Origin: Catenovulum sp052056295
GTDB lineage: Bacteria > Pseudomonadota > Gammaproteobacteria > Enterobacterales > Alteromonadaceae
Length of the DNA: 64,000 nucleotides
Reading direction: 5' to 3'
Assembly (NCBI RefSeq): GCF_052056295.1
Contig: NZ_CP182493.1
Coordinates: 868,001-932,000, forward strand
Position 1 is the stretch's first letter; every line of letters begins with the position of its first letter. The translations under genes and the position numbers were made by a program. A model generated the notes under the pieces. That model was not told where the DNA came from, made no database searches, and saw only the letters and a program-made list of their open reading frames with translations. Of the stretch, positions 8,692 through 19,600 are shown piece by piece.

Positions 8692-9750
8692 CTAATTGTC
8701 CGCATATTCAGCACAAATTTGCTGCACTTGCGGCAAAACCTGCATAAACGCATCAATTAGATTTGGGTCAAACTGACGGCCCTTTTGGCTGAGCAAAAAT
8801 TCTATTGCTGCATCTACTGGCCAAGCATCTTTGTATGGACGTTTAGAAGTTAACGCATCAAACACATCCGCAATAGCAGAAATGCGTGCGGCGACAGGAA
8901 TATCCTCACCTTTTAGCCCTTGCGGATAACCGCTGCCATCCCACTTCTCATGGTGAGCGTAAGCAATCTCTTTGGCCATAATTAATAAATCACTAGAGTC
9001 AGAGTCTAACAAACTCGCGCCAATATCCGCATGTGTTTGCATAATTTTCCATTCTTCATTCCCTAGCTTGCCAGGCTTCAACAATACAGAATCGGGAATG
9101 CCAATTTTACCTATGTCGTGCATAGGGCTAGCATTTAATAACAGATCACATGCTTGGCTATCCCAGCCGATTTGTTTAGCAATTAAAGCCGCAATTTGAC
9201 TCATTCGAATAATATGATTGCCAGTTTCTTGATCTCTATACTCGGCGGCTTGTCCTAATTTACGTACAATTTGCAATCGAGACTCATGCAGCTCTTGTGT
9301 TTTTAGCCTAACCATCTCTTCCAAAACGGCTTTTTGTCCATAAAGAATCTTTTTACCCAAATGAGCCTCAATTAAATTTCGAACCCGCATCAATAATTCG
9401 GAGCGATCAAACGGTTTGCTGATAAAATCACGAGCGCCATTAGCCAAGGCTCTAATTTCAAATTCTAAAGTATGTTGGGCGGTTAAAATAATGATTGGCG
9501 GCAATAATGGATCTTGCAGCGCACAAAGTTGCTCCATAACTTGGTAACCGTCTAAGTGAGGCATATTGATATCAAGCAAAACTAAATCCGGCCGCTGCCG
9601 CTGATAACTTGCCAACACTTCACGCGGGTCCGATATCAGGTCCACATTGTTGTAACCCGCACCTCGGAGAATCTTGTAAATTAATTTTAAATTTGTTGGG
9701 TCATCATCTACCGCAAGAATTATCTCATCTTCAATTTTGTAATCGTTCAT
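8692..9750 (-). CDS. Response regulator with HD-GYP c-di-GMP phosphodiesterase domain (RpfG-like)
   Basis: About 352 residues. A receiver domain (IILAVDDDPTN near the start, phospho-acceptor in LVLLDINMPHLDG about 84-96, TAQ and ISKPF later) is joined by a short coiled linker to an HD-GYP domain: NHIIRMS, SPMHDIGKIGIPD (HD), MQTHADIGA, AYAHHEKWDGSGYPQGLKG and IADVFDALTSKRPYK. HD-GYP enzymes hydrolyse c-di-GMP. The frame overlaps the upstream hybrid kinase gene by 20 bp from the ATG at 9750. A longer start at 9780 is open but neither has a good Shine-Dalgarno, and 9750 places the receiver normally. It is probably the output partner of the adjacent kinase. Confidence 0.85.
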   Translation of the reverse strand: MNDYKIEDEIILAVDDDPTNLKLIYKILRGAGYNNVDLISDPREVLASYQRQRPDLVLLDINMPHLDGYQVMEQLCALQDPLLPPIIILTAQHTLEFEIRALANGARDFISKPFDRSELLMRVRNLIEAHLGKKILYGQKAVLEEMVRLKTQELHESRLQIVRKLGQAAEYRDQETGNHIIRMSQIAALIAKQIGWDSQACDLLLNASPMHDIGKIGIPDSVLLKPGKLGNEEWKIMQTHADIGASLLDSDSSDLLIMAKEIAYAHHEKWDGSGYPQGLKGEDIPVAARISAIADVFDALTSKRPYKDAWPVDAAIEFLLSQKGRQFDPNLIDAFMQVLPQVQQICAEYADN

Positions 9751-12700
9751 AGCTAACTTTTTGTTTAGTTTCCTTAACATGGTTTACTAGGGCTAATAGC
9801 TCCTTAACATCAATTGGTTTGGTCAGATATCGATAAAAGCCTGCGCTTTTACCTTTTTCAATATCTTGAGTCATTGCATTTGCCGTTAAAGCCACAACTG
9901 GGATCTGCGAAACTCGGCTGTCTTGTTGCAGTATTTGATTAACTTGATAACCATCCATTTTCGGCAAATTAATATCAAGCAAAATCAAGTCGGGTTGCAT
10001 TGCATAAATCATCTCAATACCGTTTTCTGGCGTGTTTGAGGTGATTAATTTGATAGCCATTTGATTTTTAAATATCTGCTCAACAAGCTTTAAATTGGCG
10101 GGGTTGTCTTCAATATAAACAACAACAAAGTCTTTTTTGTTAGGCAACGGGATCTGTATCGCTTGCGCTTTAGTTGAATCATTAGCAGCTTGGTTGTGCG
10201 GTTGGTCTGATTTATTTTTATCTAACAATAACTGAACGGTAAAACGGCTACCTAAATCTTCGACACTATCGACCAAAATATCGCCTTTCATCAACTCAAC
10301 CAATTTTTGGGTGATAGTTAAACCAATCCCTGTCCCTTCAATACCTGAGTTTTCCGCATCTAAACGACTAAAAGGTTTGAATAGCTCAGACATCTGAGCT
10401 TCTGGAATGCCGATGCCCGTATCTATCACTGACATCAACACTGAGTTATTTTTGCACTCTAGCAATACATGTATTTTCCCAGCGGGCTTGTTGAATTTAA
10501 TCGCGTTTGAAAGCAAGTTTAAAATAACTTGTTTTAAGCGGATAAAATCCGCTTTAACGTATAATTTGGGTAACAAACTGGTGACGATTTTAATTTGACG
10601 CTCGTCAGCTTGAGCAGCAACTAAATTGACACAATCACAAATTAACGCACTCAGGTCGACAGCTTCAATAGACAAACTCATTTTGCCAGCTTCAACTTTG
10701 GCTAGATCCAACACCTCGTTTATCAACTTAAGTAGATGTTTGCCAGCTTTTAGTACCTCTTGAACATTTTCTTGTTGTTCTGAATTTAATTGATCTTGCT
10801 CAAGCAATTGACTAAAGCCCAATATGGCGTTTAGTGGTGTGCGCAGTTCATGTGACATCACAGACAAAAATTCTGATTTTGCTTTATTGGCTTTTTCCGC
10901 TTCGTCACGTGCTAATTGCAGCTTTTGTTGCACTTCAATCAAAGCTGTGATGTCTTGCACTGTGCCCGACATAAAAGCAATATCACCTTTTTCATCAAGT
11001 TCTGCTTTAGCCAGTTCATGAACATGACGTATATTGCCATTTGGCAAAATAATCCGGTGTACAACGTTGTGATGGCCTGTTTTAGCGGCTTGTTCTTCGC
11101 TGGCAAATACCTTGTCTTGATCTTTCGGGTGTACTGCTTTGCGGAAAATTTCGACACTAGGCTGGAAAGACTGTGGTGTGTAACCAAAAATATTAAACAC
11201 CTCGTCTGACCAATAAAGTTCGCCGGTGCGAATATCAGCATGCCAACTGCCTATATGTGCCAAAGCTTGGGCTTTATGTAGCTGAGTCTCTCGTTCTGCC
11301 AGTGCCAACTCCATGCGTTTGCGGTCATCAATGTCTTGTACAACTGCAACAATTTGGCTTGGGTTACCATTGGCATCACATTTAATGTCACCTTTCTCTA
11401 ATAACCAGCGCACAGTGCCATTTGGCCAAATCACCCTATGCTCTAAATACAAAGCGCGACCTTTTTGGATGCAATTTTTAATGGTATCTGCAACGATAGA
11501 CTTATCTTGTGGGTGGACATAACTAAGAAATTGTTGATAGGTCAGTTCTGTTGGCTGTGGGGTTAAACCTATTAATGCGGCGACCCTTTCAGTCCAGTGA
11601 AAATCTTGAGTTTGTGCATCTAGCTCCCAAGTGCCCAAATTGGCATACAGCTGCCCTCTCTGTAGTCGCTCTTTATGACTTTGCGATTGCTGTTCTGCCA
11701 ACTTTCGTTCTTTCTCAGCACCGACACTCGCGGCAAATATTTGTAAGATACTTTTTTTAACACTAACGTCACGCAATACTCCCACCAAAGCTTGATCGTG
11801 CATTAAACCAAGGGTTCCAATAATTTTGCCTTCAGAACTAACAATAGGTACAGACAAGACACTTTGAATTGCATTGGCGTGTAACCATTCATCATCTGGA
11901 TAAAGCTCGGTCGCGTTTTCAACACAAGTTTCACAAACACCTTCAGAAAACAACCTACTGGCTGGCTGCGCGTTTAAATGATTAAATTTTCCTTGTTTGT
12001 CGGCCAGAGCGATTAATTCAAATGCCTCATCTTGCGCTTTAGCACAAATAAAACCAAAACGAACATTACACGCAGTTATTAACCCCTCTACCACTCGAGT
12101 ATCAAAAGATTTATCACTGGTGTTTAACGCGCTTTCAACCAAAGTTTGTAAGGCTATTTGCTGCTTTTTAACCGCTGTTATATCGGTTCTTATCGCAACA
12201 TATTGATATGGTTTACCTTTATCGTCTAAAAATGGGGTGATGCTTGATTCAACCCAATAATAATCACCACTTTTAGCTTGGTTGCAAATTTCGCCTTTCC
12301 AAACTTTACCACCATCAATGGTTTGCCACATTTCCTTGTAAAAGGATTGAGGATGTTGGCCTGACTTTAATAACCTATGGTTTTTCCCGAGTAATTCCTC
12401 TCGATTGTAGCCGCTGATTTCACAAAACTTGTCGTTGACATAAACTATATTGCCTTTGCGATCTGTAATACTAACTATTGCATGCATATTTAAAGCAAAA
12501 TGTTCGCGCTCGCGCTCATACAAAACTTGTTCAAGCTGTTTACGCTGAGCTTGGCTTTGCCTGACCCGTTTAGCTCTGGTTTTCACCGCTGAGATTAAGA
12601 TTTCAGAATCAATAGGCTTAGTTATATAGTCGTCACCGCCTTGCATTAATGCCTGCAGTTGTACGGTTTTATCTGTTTCCCCAGAGATATAGAGAATGGG

Positions 12701-13396
12701 TAGTTGGTAATTGCCTTCGCGCGCGCGAATGATAGCTGCCAACTCTGGACCATTTGCATCCGGCATATTTACATCAAGAATCAACACGTCAGGTTTAACC
12801 TTGTCAAACTCTGTCAACAGGTGCAGCGGCTGTTGAATACTCACAACTTCAACGCCCGAATTGCGTAACACGCCTGCAATCACCTCTGAGTTAATTGGAT
12901 CATCATCAACCAGCAAAACTCTGTAGGGATGTGATTTTCTTAACTCTAGGTGTAGAGCGAGATATTCAAGCGTACTTTTAACCGAAGCACTTTTGAGCAA
13001 TATGCTATCAGTGCCAGCTCTGAGAGCATCTAACCTTAGCTGAATATCGTCAGAAGACGCGGTAAAAATAACAGTGTTCACCGAAGAGTTTTGAGTTGAT
13101 GCCTGGCAGATTTCTGCACAGCAGGCAAAATCAGTTGTTAAGTGTATTGCGTCCAACAAGATATGCTCTGGTTGCTTGTCTACAACCGCCAATTGCGCAA
13201 GCAAAGCTTTAATATCGGCAAAATTTTGTACTTGATAACCAGCCACTGCCAATGTAACCATAAGGTTTTGATTAGCAATTATATCTTGGTCTAGAATAAA
13301 TAAGTGACCAGCCTTTTTATGCCAAGTTAACCTGCGAATATCCGACTCATGCTCTAAGTTATCTAGCGGGTACTGCAGCAATTTATCTTTTTTCAT
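9731..13396 (-). CDS. Multi-domain hybrid histidine kinase (REC-REC-PAS-GAF-PAS-PAS-HisKA-HATPase-REC)
   Basis: 1221 residues with no transmembrane segment. In order: a degenerate receiver-like segment (about 28-150), a receiver with VLLVDDDPIN and VLILDVNMPDANG (about 158-275), a PAS domain (about 300-410), a GAF-like domain (about 425-570), two PAS_3-type domains (about 590-700 and 715-825), HisKA with SVMSHELRTPLNAILGFSQ (about 848-866), an HATPase with NLLSNAIKFN, DTGIGIP and GTGIGLT, and a C-terminal receiver (LILLDINLPKMDG). This is a soluble phosphorelay integrator. It sits between a receiver protein and an HD-GYP regulator whose genes overlap it by 14 and 20 bp, implying one operon and a shared pathway to c-di-GMP turnover. 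The first receiver lacks the usual acidic pocket. Confidence 0.85.
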   Translation of the reverse strand: MKKDKLLQYPLDNLEHESDIRRLTWHKKAGHLFILDQDIIANQNLMVTLAVAGYQVQNFADIKALLAQLAVVDKQPEHILLDAIHLTTDFACCAEICQASTQNSSVNTVIFTASSDDIQLRLDALRAGTDSILLKSASVKSTLEYLALHLELRKSHPYRVLLVDDDPINSEVIAGVLRNSGVEVVSIQQPLHLLTEFDKVKPDVLILDVNMPDANGPELAAIIRAREGNYQLPILYISGETDKTVQLQALMQGGDDYITKPIDSEILISAVKTRAKRVRQSQAQRKQLEQVLYEREREHFALNMHAIVSITDRKGNIVYVNDKFCEISGYNREELLGKNHRLLKSGQHPQSFYKEMWQTIDGGKVWKGEICNQAKSGDYYWVESSITPFLDDKGKPYQYVAIRTDITAVKKQQIALQTLVESALNTSDKSFDTRVVEGLITACNVRFGFICAKAQDEAFELIALADKQGKFNHLNAQPASRLFSEGVCETCVENATELYPDDEWLHANAIQSVLSVPIVSSEGKIIGTLGLMHDQALVGVLRDVSVKKSILQIFAASVGAEKERKLAEQQSQSHKERLQRGQLYANLGTWELDAQTQDFHWTERVAALIGLTPQPTELTYQQFLSYVHPQDKSIVADTIKNCIQKGRALYLEHRVIWPNGTVRWLLEKGDIKCDANGNPSQIVAVVQDIDDRKRMELALAERETQLHKAQALAHIGSWHADIRTGELYWSDEVFNIFGYTPQSFQPSVEIFRKAVHPKDQDKVFASEEQAAKTGHHNVVHRIILPNGNIRHVHELAKAELDEKGDIAFMSGTVQDITALIEVQQKLQLARDEAEKANKAKSEFLSVMSHELRTPLNAILGFSQLLEQDQLNSEQQENVQEVLKAGKHLLKLINEVLDLAKVEAGKMSLSIEAVDLSALICDCVNLVAAQADERQIKIVTSLLPKLYVKADFIRLKQVILNLLSNAIKFNKPAGKIHVLLECKNNSVLMSVIDTGIGIPEAQMSELFKPFSRLDAENSGIEGTGIGLTITQKLVELMKGDILVDSVEDLGSRFTVQLLLDKNKSDQPHNQAANDSTKAQAIQIPLPNKKDFVVVYIEDNPANLKLVEQIFKNQMAIKLITSNTPENGIEMIYAMQPDLILLDINLPKMDGYQVNQILQQDSRVSQIPVVALTANAMTQDIEKGKSAGFYRYLTKPIDVKELLALVNHVKETKQKVSYERLQN

Positions 13397-14522
13397 TAAT
13401 CAATTGGCCTATACTAAGCGCAACTTTGTCTATCGCAGTTTGAAATTCATGACCTGCATCTGCAAAACCATTGATGTCATTTTTTGCTATTTCTAAATAT
13501 TGCAATAATTCATGCTCTTGCTCTTCAGTTAAGCCTAAGTGGAAAAAAGACTCTTCAATGTTTGATATCAACTGATCGAACGCCGCTGTTGTTTGTTGTT
13601 GATAATTATCAAACAAAGCTGCCATTTTGGATATTTCATCTACCGCAGTATTCTTCGCAGACACAGCCGCGTCAGAACTAGTACAACTTTCGTTAAAGTG
13701 ATAGTTCATTAGTTCTATGCACGCATCACAGCTATCCAACATGAGAGCAAGATGATCTTTTAACCGACCAGTAAGCTCAGCATCGTCAAGCGGCATATCT
13801 TTGATAAAAAAGCAGCAGTGTTGACCATTAAATACGTAGCGATTGCCAATATGTAAGATTCTGTCGTGATGATGGTTGCTAAGTAGTTCGGCTAATTCTG
13901 ATTCAATAGGGGTAATAGATACATTATCACTGCGAACTTGCACACAACCGGCGGCTAAATTTAATACAACAAAACTATGCAAGCCGAACTGGCTTAACGC
14001 ACCAAAAGTGTGTTGTAAAAGCTCATCCGCCGTTTTAACTTTAGATAGCGCCGCCGCGTACTGCAATACAACACCAATCTCGCTATTGTTTTGCATCATC
14101 ATCCATGCAAGGTTTTGTGCATTGCTCGCTTCTTCGCTTGCTTTAACCACCTTAATTCGTTCAAGCATTAATTCAATCACATAATTGAGTTCACCTAAAT
14201 CGAAAGGTTTGGCTAAATACGCATCTCCTCCGCAGGCATATCCATTTAACCTATCTTGTAAACCACTACGAGCAGTTAGAAAAATGACTGGCACATGTTT
14301 AAAAGCATCTAGTTTCCGAATCTCTCTACACACTTGGTAACCATCAACTTCAGGCATATTGACATCAAGCAATACTAAGTCGGGTTGAACTTCGCACAAA
14401 GTTGCAACCGCATTAGCTGCGATTTCGCATGTAACAACTTGATAATTTGGAGATAAAAATTTTTTCAATAAGAGTAGATTTGGAATATTGTCATCTACAC
14501 AAAATATTTTAATATCCGACAC
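13383..14522 (-). CDS. Response regulator: receiver domain plus uncharacterised C-terminal region
   Basis: 379 residues. Residues 1-125 are a canonical receiver: KIFCVDDNIPNLLLLKKFL, LVLLDVNMPEVDGYQV and YLAKPFD. The remaining 250 residues have no recognised output domain. They include a helical linker after the receiver, a region around 160-290 with Cys and His but no clear metal site, and a C-terminal helical segment (HLGLTEEQEHELLQYLE). The gene leads the cluster with the hybrid kinase, whose start overlaps its stop by 14 bp. It may act as a phosphate sink or adapter. Confidence 0.75.
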   Translation of the reverse strand: MSDIKIFCVDDNIPNLLLLKKFLSPNYQVVTCEIAANAVATLCEVQPDLVLLDVNMPEVDGYQVCREIRKLDAFKHVPVIFLTARSGLQDRLNGYACGGDAYLAKPFDLGELNYVIELMLERIKVVKASEEASNAQNLAWMMMQNNSEIGVVLQYAAALSKVKTADELLQHTFGALSQFGLHSFVVLNLAAGCVQVRSDNVSITPIESELAELLSNHHHDRILHIGNRYVFNGQHCCFFIKDMPLDDAELTGRLKDHLALMLDSCDACIELMNYHFNESCTSSDAAVSAKNTAVDEISKMAALFDNYQQQTTAAFDQLISNIEESFFHLGLTEEQEHELLQYLEIAKNDINGFADAGHEFQTAIDKVALSIGQLINEKR

Positions 14523-14601
14523 GGCTAAACCCGTTATTCTTTACCTTAGTAGCTTAGGTTTAGTAGCTGGATTATGTCTAGTCAACTTGACGTTTAAAAA
14601 T

Positions 14602-16065
14602 TTAATCATATTTATCCAACAGCATATTGGTAAACTTGTTAGTTGGGTCGTATTTACGTTTTGCATTAAAGTACAAACGAGCAAACGGGTATGCTTGATA
14701 AAACTGTTTGGCGGTTGCATGCAATTGATACGGTAAATAATATCGGCCACCTTCACTTAATGCAGCATCAATCATTTCTCGGCTCCATTCACGCACAGCC
14801 TCTTTGCTTGTATCATCAGTACCTTGGCGATAATACACCACAAAAGCAAACACCTCTTGCGGAGACCAAGACAGGTATGACTCAGCATCAGCTTTCGCAT
14901 GACGTACCGACACATTCAGTACATTAACCTGATGTTGAGTAAACACGGCGCGCATTTTATTGACAAAACCATCAAAATTATCGACCGGAATAAAGTACTC
15001 ACGCAATGCAAAAGTGTTATGTTCACGCGATTTAGGCTCAAGTGCGCCGACATCTAAATTAGCTTGATAAGAGCGTTTTTGTACCGGATTAGCTGAATAA
15101 ACAATCGGGTCAATGAGATGTTGGCGCGCCCATTTAAACGCATCGACGTCTGCGGCTAATTCAATCAATTTTGCTTGTAAGTTATGCTGTTGGATAAATG
15201 TGTCGATGGCTGTCTGGCCTGTTATTGCATCGTCCGTTTTTAACCAGTTAACCGCGCGCATGTCCATAAAATTGGGTGGATATAAATCGGCATTGTGCAG
15301 CACCACGTTCGGGTTATTTTTAATATTCTGATTAAAATATTCTAGATAATTTTGCGCAAATACCAGTTGATTTTGTCGCTGGATGTTTTGGTCGTCAACA
15401 ATACGCAACGTCACTTCAGTAATAACCCCTAACCCACCATAACCACCAATTGCACTTTTGAATAACTCGGGTTCTAACTGCCTATTTACAAAACGAATAC
15501 TACCGTCAGCCAACACAATTTTGAATGATTCAACTGAATGAATAATCGCACCTTCACCTATATAACGGCCATGAACATTAACCGATAACGAACCACCCAC
15601 AGTAAAGTTAGCGTACGACTGCATTATTCTTACTGAGAAATTATCTTGTTGTAATATTTCGAGTAAACCTTGCCAACGCATGCCTGATTGTACGGTAACC
15701 AACTTAGCTTTTTTGTCTAAATAGATAAGCTGATTAAACTGCCGCATATCAATATGTAAACTATTGGGATATGCAGTTTGCCCACCTTGGCTGTATCTAC
15801 CACCACCAATAGAAATAGGCCCAGAAGCGCTTTTAACCGCCTGAGTAATTTGCTCTATGTTGGTCGGCTGAATAACCTTTGCTACTTTAATTGGGTTTAA
15901 CTGAGTAATATCGTTAACTATATTGCTGCTGGTTTGTTGCTGAGAAGTATTAATGTCGGGTTGATTGGTCGTTAAAAACGACCAATCATAAAGCAGGTAT
16001 AACGCCAAGAGTAAAATTGGCATTAACAACAAAAATATTAACCAACTAATTATTTTTTTTATCAT
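14602..16065 (-). CDS. FAD-linked oxidase family protein, membrane-anchored
   Basis: 487 residues. One N-terminal hydrophobic helix (about 5-28) would anchor it in the inner membrane with the enzyme outside. An FAD-binding PCMH domain follows: SGPISIGGGRYSQGGQ (about 80-95), MRWQGLLEILQQ and SYANFTVGGSLSVNVHGRYIGEG (about 150-172), then AIGGYGGLGVITEVTLRI. The C-terminal part ends in NAKRKYDPTNKF, typical of the aldonolactone/D-lactate oxidase group. It probably oxidises a sugar lactone, alcohol or hydroxyacid; the substrate is unknown. Its ATG overlaps the stop of the upstream P-loop gene (ATGA), indicating translational coupling. Confidence 0.8.
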   Translation of the reverse strand: MIKKIISWLIFLLLMPILLLALYLLYDWSFLTTNQPDINTSQQQTSSNIVNDITQLNPIKVAKVIQPTNIEQITQAVKSASGPISIGGGRYSQGGQTAYPNSLHIDMRQFNQLIYLDKKAKLVTVQSGMRWQGLLEILQQDNFSVRIMQSYANFTVGGSLSVNVHGRYIGEGAIIHSVESFKIVLADGSIRFVNRQLEPELFKSAIGGYGGLGVITEVTLRIVDDQNIQRQNQLVFAQNYLEYFNQNIKNNPNVVLHNADLYPPNFMDMRAVNWLKTDDAITGQTAIDTFIQQHNLQAKLIELAADVDAFKWARQHLIDPIVYSANPVQKRSYQANLDVGALEPKSREHNTFALREYFIPVDNFDGFVNKMRAVFTQHQVNVLNVSVRHAKADAESYLSWSPQEVFAFVVYYRQGTDDTSKEAVREWSREMIDAALSEGGRYYLPYQLHATAKQFYQAYPFARLYFNAKRKYDPTNKFTNMLLDKYD

Positions 16066-16595
16066 GCAGACACCGAATTAATAAACTCTTTAACCCTTTT
16101 CGGACTGGTTAGCCGAATAAAATTTATGTGGCTAAACTCAGGGTTATTCATTACTTGTAGATAACGTTGCCGATTCTTCTTATATGTTTGTAAAGTCCAT
16201 AGCAGCACAGAATCTTTGCTAAAAAACGACTGTTTGAAAGTTTCTACGTTGCCTGTTCCCTGCCATAACTCCTGCCCTGAAAGGCAACGTTTTACTGCCC
16301 GAGTCACCGCTTGATAGATAGTTCGACTAAAAGAGTAGTCAACCCAAACAACCGTATCAACTTCAGCCCATTTCACTGGAACAGAACGATTATAATTGCC
16401 GTCTAAAACCCAATTTGGTTGTTGCAACCTTTGTGCTAATTTCGGAAAAAACTCCTCATCGCTCGGCTCTTGCCAGTTTGCCTTCCAATAAACTGCATCC
16501 ATTTCAATATAAGGGTAATTAAGCTTTTGTGCCAATAATTTACTAACAGTCGATTTACCACTGCCACTTGTTCCAACCACATTTATTTTTTTCAT
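16062..16595 (-). CDS. Small P-loop kinase (adenylate kinase / FlaR-like)
   Basis: 177 residues. The Walker A loop is VVGTSGSGKSTVSKLLA (residues 6-22). YIEMDAVYWKANWQEPSDEEF (about 29-49) and WVLDGNYN (about 62-69) match the DNA-topology-modulation FlaR / adenylate-kinase-like ATPase group, which phosphorylates small molecules or nucleotides. The exact substrate is unknown. The gene starts a two-gene unit with the FAD-linked oxidase (4-bp overlap), so it may prepare or respond to the same substrate; that link is inferred from position alone. Confidence 0.75.
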   Translation of the reverse strand: MKKINVVGTSGSGKSTVSKLLAQKLNYPYIEMDAVYWKANWQEPSDEEFFPKLAQRLQQPNWVLDGNYNRSVPVKWAEVDTVVWVDYSFSRTIYQAVTRAVKRCLSGQELWQGTGNVETFKQSFFSKDSVLLWTLQTYKKNRQRYLQVMNNPEFSHINFIRLTSPKRVKEFINSVSA

Positions 16596-16633
16596 TCCTT
16601 TCCAACCGCTAGCTAGTGTAATTTAGCCAGCCA

Positions 16634-19600
16634 TTATACCGCAGAAATATGCGCTTTAACTTCACAAAGTACTTTTTCAGCCGCGGTAAAATCAAATTGA
16701 TTGAGTGCTTGTTCTAAGTCAGTTAATAACTTTTGCTGTTGAGTATCGGCAAACATTGGCATTAACTGTTCCACTAAATCTATTGCCGAGGTGTCAAAAT
16801 CCGCTATTGCGGTTTCTAGCTCTGCTAATAATTGCGCAACCTTGTCGGCATCAAAATTTTGCTGTTGCTGCACGGTGGTTAAGTCTTGCTCAGAGATAGC
16901 AGTCAGCACAATATTCAATGCTTGCAGCAATGTTTGTTTGCGCGTAGCAAATACTTGGTCTGAATCACCTATCGCCTCTTCTAAGCTTTTAGCCGCGACA
17001 TGCGTTTGTTGTGCGCCAATATTGCCCGCAGTGCCTTTTAACGTATGAACTAAACGTTTAGTTAAATCAGCATCTGCACTGCTAATTGCTTGTTCCAACT
17101 CTTGGGCGAAATTCTTACTATTGTTGTAAAAGCTCTGCAGCAATTTCAAATATAATTTTTTATTACCTTGGGTGGTTGCTAAACCTCTATTACTATCAAT
17201 ACCTTCTAGTGTTGGCACTTTAATATTGTCGTCACTCTCAACAACTGACGAAGCTTGAATCTGAATTGGATTCGCCGGTTTTATCCATTTAGCCATAACA
17301 ATAAACATGTCATCTACATTTATTGGTTTAGCAATATGATCGTTCATGCCAGCATCTAACACTTTTTCCCTATCACCGGCCATCGCATTTGCTGTCATTG
17401 CAATTATTGGAAAATCTTTAAACTCTGGTTTTAAACGAATTTGCCGAGTTGCGGTATATCCATCCATTACTGGCATTTGGCAATCCATCAATACACCGTC
17501 GTATACATGGTTACTCAGCATCTCAATTGCTTCTTTACCATTGGTTGCTAGCTCTACCCTTATATGGTTTAAGCTTAGCAACTCTACTGCAAGCTCTTGG
17601 TTCATTTCGTTGTCTTCTACCAACAAAATTTTCGCACCATGCAAACTGGCTGCAGCTTGTTTGGCGAGTTCATCCGTTGTATCCGTATTAACCGGCCGCG
17701 CGACCTCTTTACCCATAGCAAGTAAAATTCCATCTAACATGCTCGAAGGGGTAATAGGTTTAGTTAAGAAACCTTTAATATCAACGTCAGCCGCGGCATT
17801 AATTGCATCTTCTTTACCGTAGGCAGTTACCATAATAATAGAAGGAACATAACTAAGTTGAGCTTGAATTGCTTTAGCTGTGCTCACACCGTCCATTCCT
17901 GGCATTTTCCAATCCATAATCACTAAATGAAACGGATCAGCTTCATTTGTCTGCAGTAAAATGGCTAACGCACTTTCACCATCTTCAGCTTGTTCAGCCC
18001 TAAAACCAAAGCTTGTCAGCATTTTGCTAAAAATATCACGTGCAGTTGCATTATCATCAACCACTAAGATACGTAAAACGCCTAATCGAGCCGAGTCTAC
18101 ACTATAGTTGGTTAGCTCTTTTTTCTGTTTAGTCATAGCCACTTTAAAACAAAAACGGCTGCCAACATTTAGCTCACTTTCAACCCAAATTTCACCATTC
18201 ATCATTTCCGTTAGCTTTTTACAAATGGTTAAACCTAAACCTGTTCCACCATATTTACGAGTCGTAGAACTATCCGCTTGCGAAAACGATTGAAAGAGTT
18301 TCTTTTGTTGCGAAGGGCTCATGCCAATCCCGGTGTCTTTAACACAACAATTTAATATAAACTGGTCTTGCTCTATTGCTTCAGCCCATAAACTGACAAC
18401 CACTTCACCACCTGTTTCTGTGAATTTAACTGCGTTATTACCGAGGTTAACTAGAATTTGCCCTAACCTTAAAGGATCACCAATTAACGCGAGTGGCATT
18501 TCAGGTGCAACGCTATAGTGAAGCTCAATACCTTTTTCTTCCGCTTTTAAACCAACTAAATTGGTTAAGTCATCCAGTACATCTTCTAGCCTGAATGGGA
18601 CTTTTTCGATATCAAGTTTGCCTGCCTCAATTTTTGAGAAATCTAAAATATCGTTAATAATGCCTAATAAAGATTCCGCACTACGATGCACTTTATCTAT
18701 GTAGTTTCGTTGTTTTCTGTCTAAATCGGTTTGTAAAGCTAAGTGGCTCATGCCGATTATTGCATTCATTGGCGTGCGAATTTCATGTGACATATTGGCT
18801 AAAAAGTCGCTTTTCGCTCGGTTCGCTTCATTGGCAAACTCGCGCGCTTGTACCAGCTCAGTAATGTCTGTTGAAATGCCGCCAACGGCCATTAAATTTC
18901 CATCAGCATCGTGCACCGGAAATTTATAAGACATAAATACTTCGACCCTACCATCTTCATGAGTTAAGGTTTCTTCGGTTTGTAGTGTTTCTAACGACTC
19001 CGCAACTTCATGGTCATTTTTAGCAAACTCGGCTGCCATTTTTGCTGGAAATAATTGCTGATCTGTATGTCCCATCAATTCATCCAAGCTCAGATTTGTC
19101 ACCCGGCGCCATTCTTTATTTACCAAGATATAGCGACCATCTAAATCTTTTAAATAGATCAGTGCTGGTGAATTATCTATCACGGTTTGCAGTAATTGTC
19201 GGCTTTCAGCAATGGCTTTTTCAGCTGCTTTTCGGTCGGTAATATCACGTAGTGAGCTGGCAACTAATAATCCTTCATCCGTTTCGATAGGGCTTAAACT
19301 GATTTCAACTGGGATCAAGCGGCCAGATTTAGTGAGCGCTTCTAAGTTGCGGTTTTGTCGCATGCCTCTAAATTCGGGTCTTTTCAAGTAACTGGCTCTG
19401 TGGCCGACATGTGCTTGGCGATAAACTTCGGGCAATAATGTTTCAACTGCTTTGCCCAGTAACTCAGAACGCTCATAACCAAACATATCTTCAGCCCGAC
19501 GATTCACAATAGAAATTTCGCCTTTATCATTTGTGACTATCATGGGATCAGGTGCCGATTCAATTAAGTTATATAACTGTGTCTGGCTTTTGCTTAGCTC

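Noticed and set aside
17346..17822. 158-codon plus-strand frame inside the BvgS-like kinase
   Set aside because: Antisense shadow of the receiver domains, Ser-rich low-complexity translation, no ribosome site.
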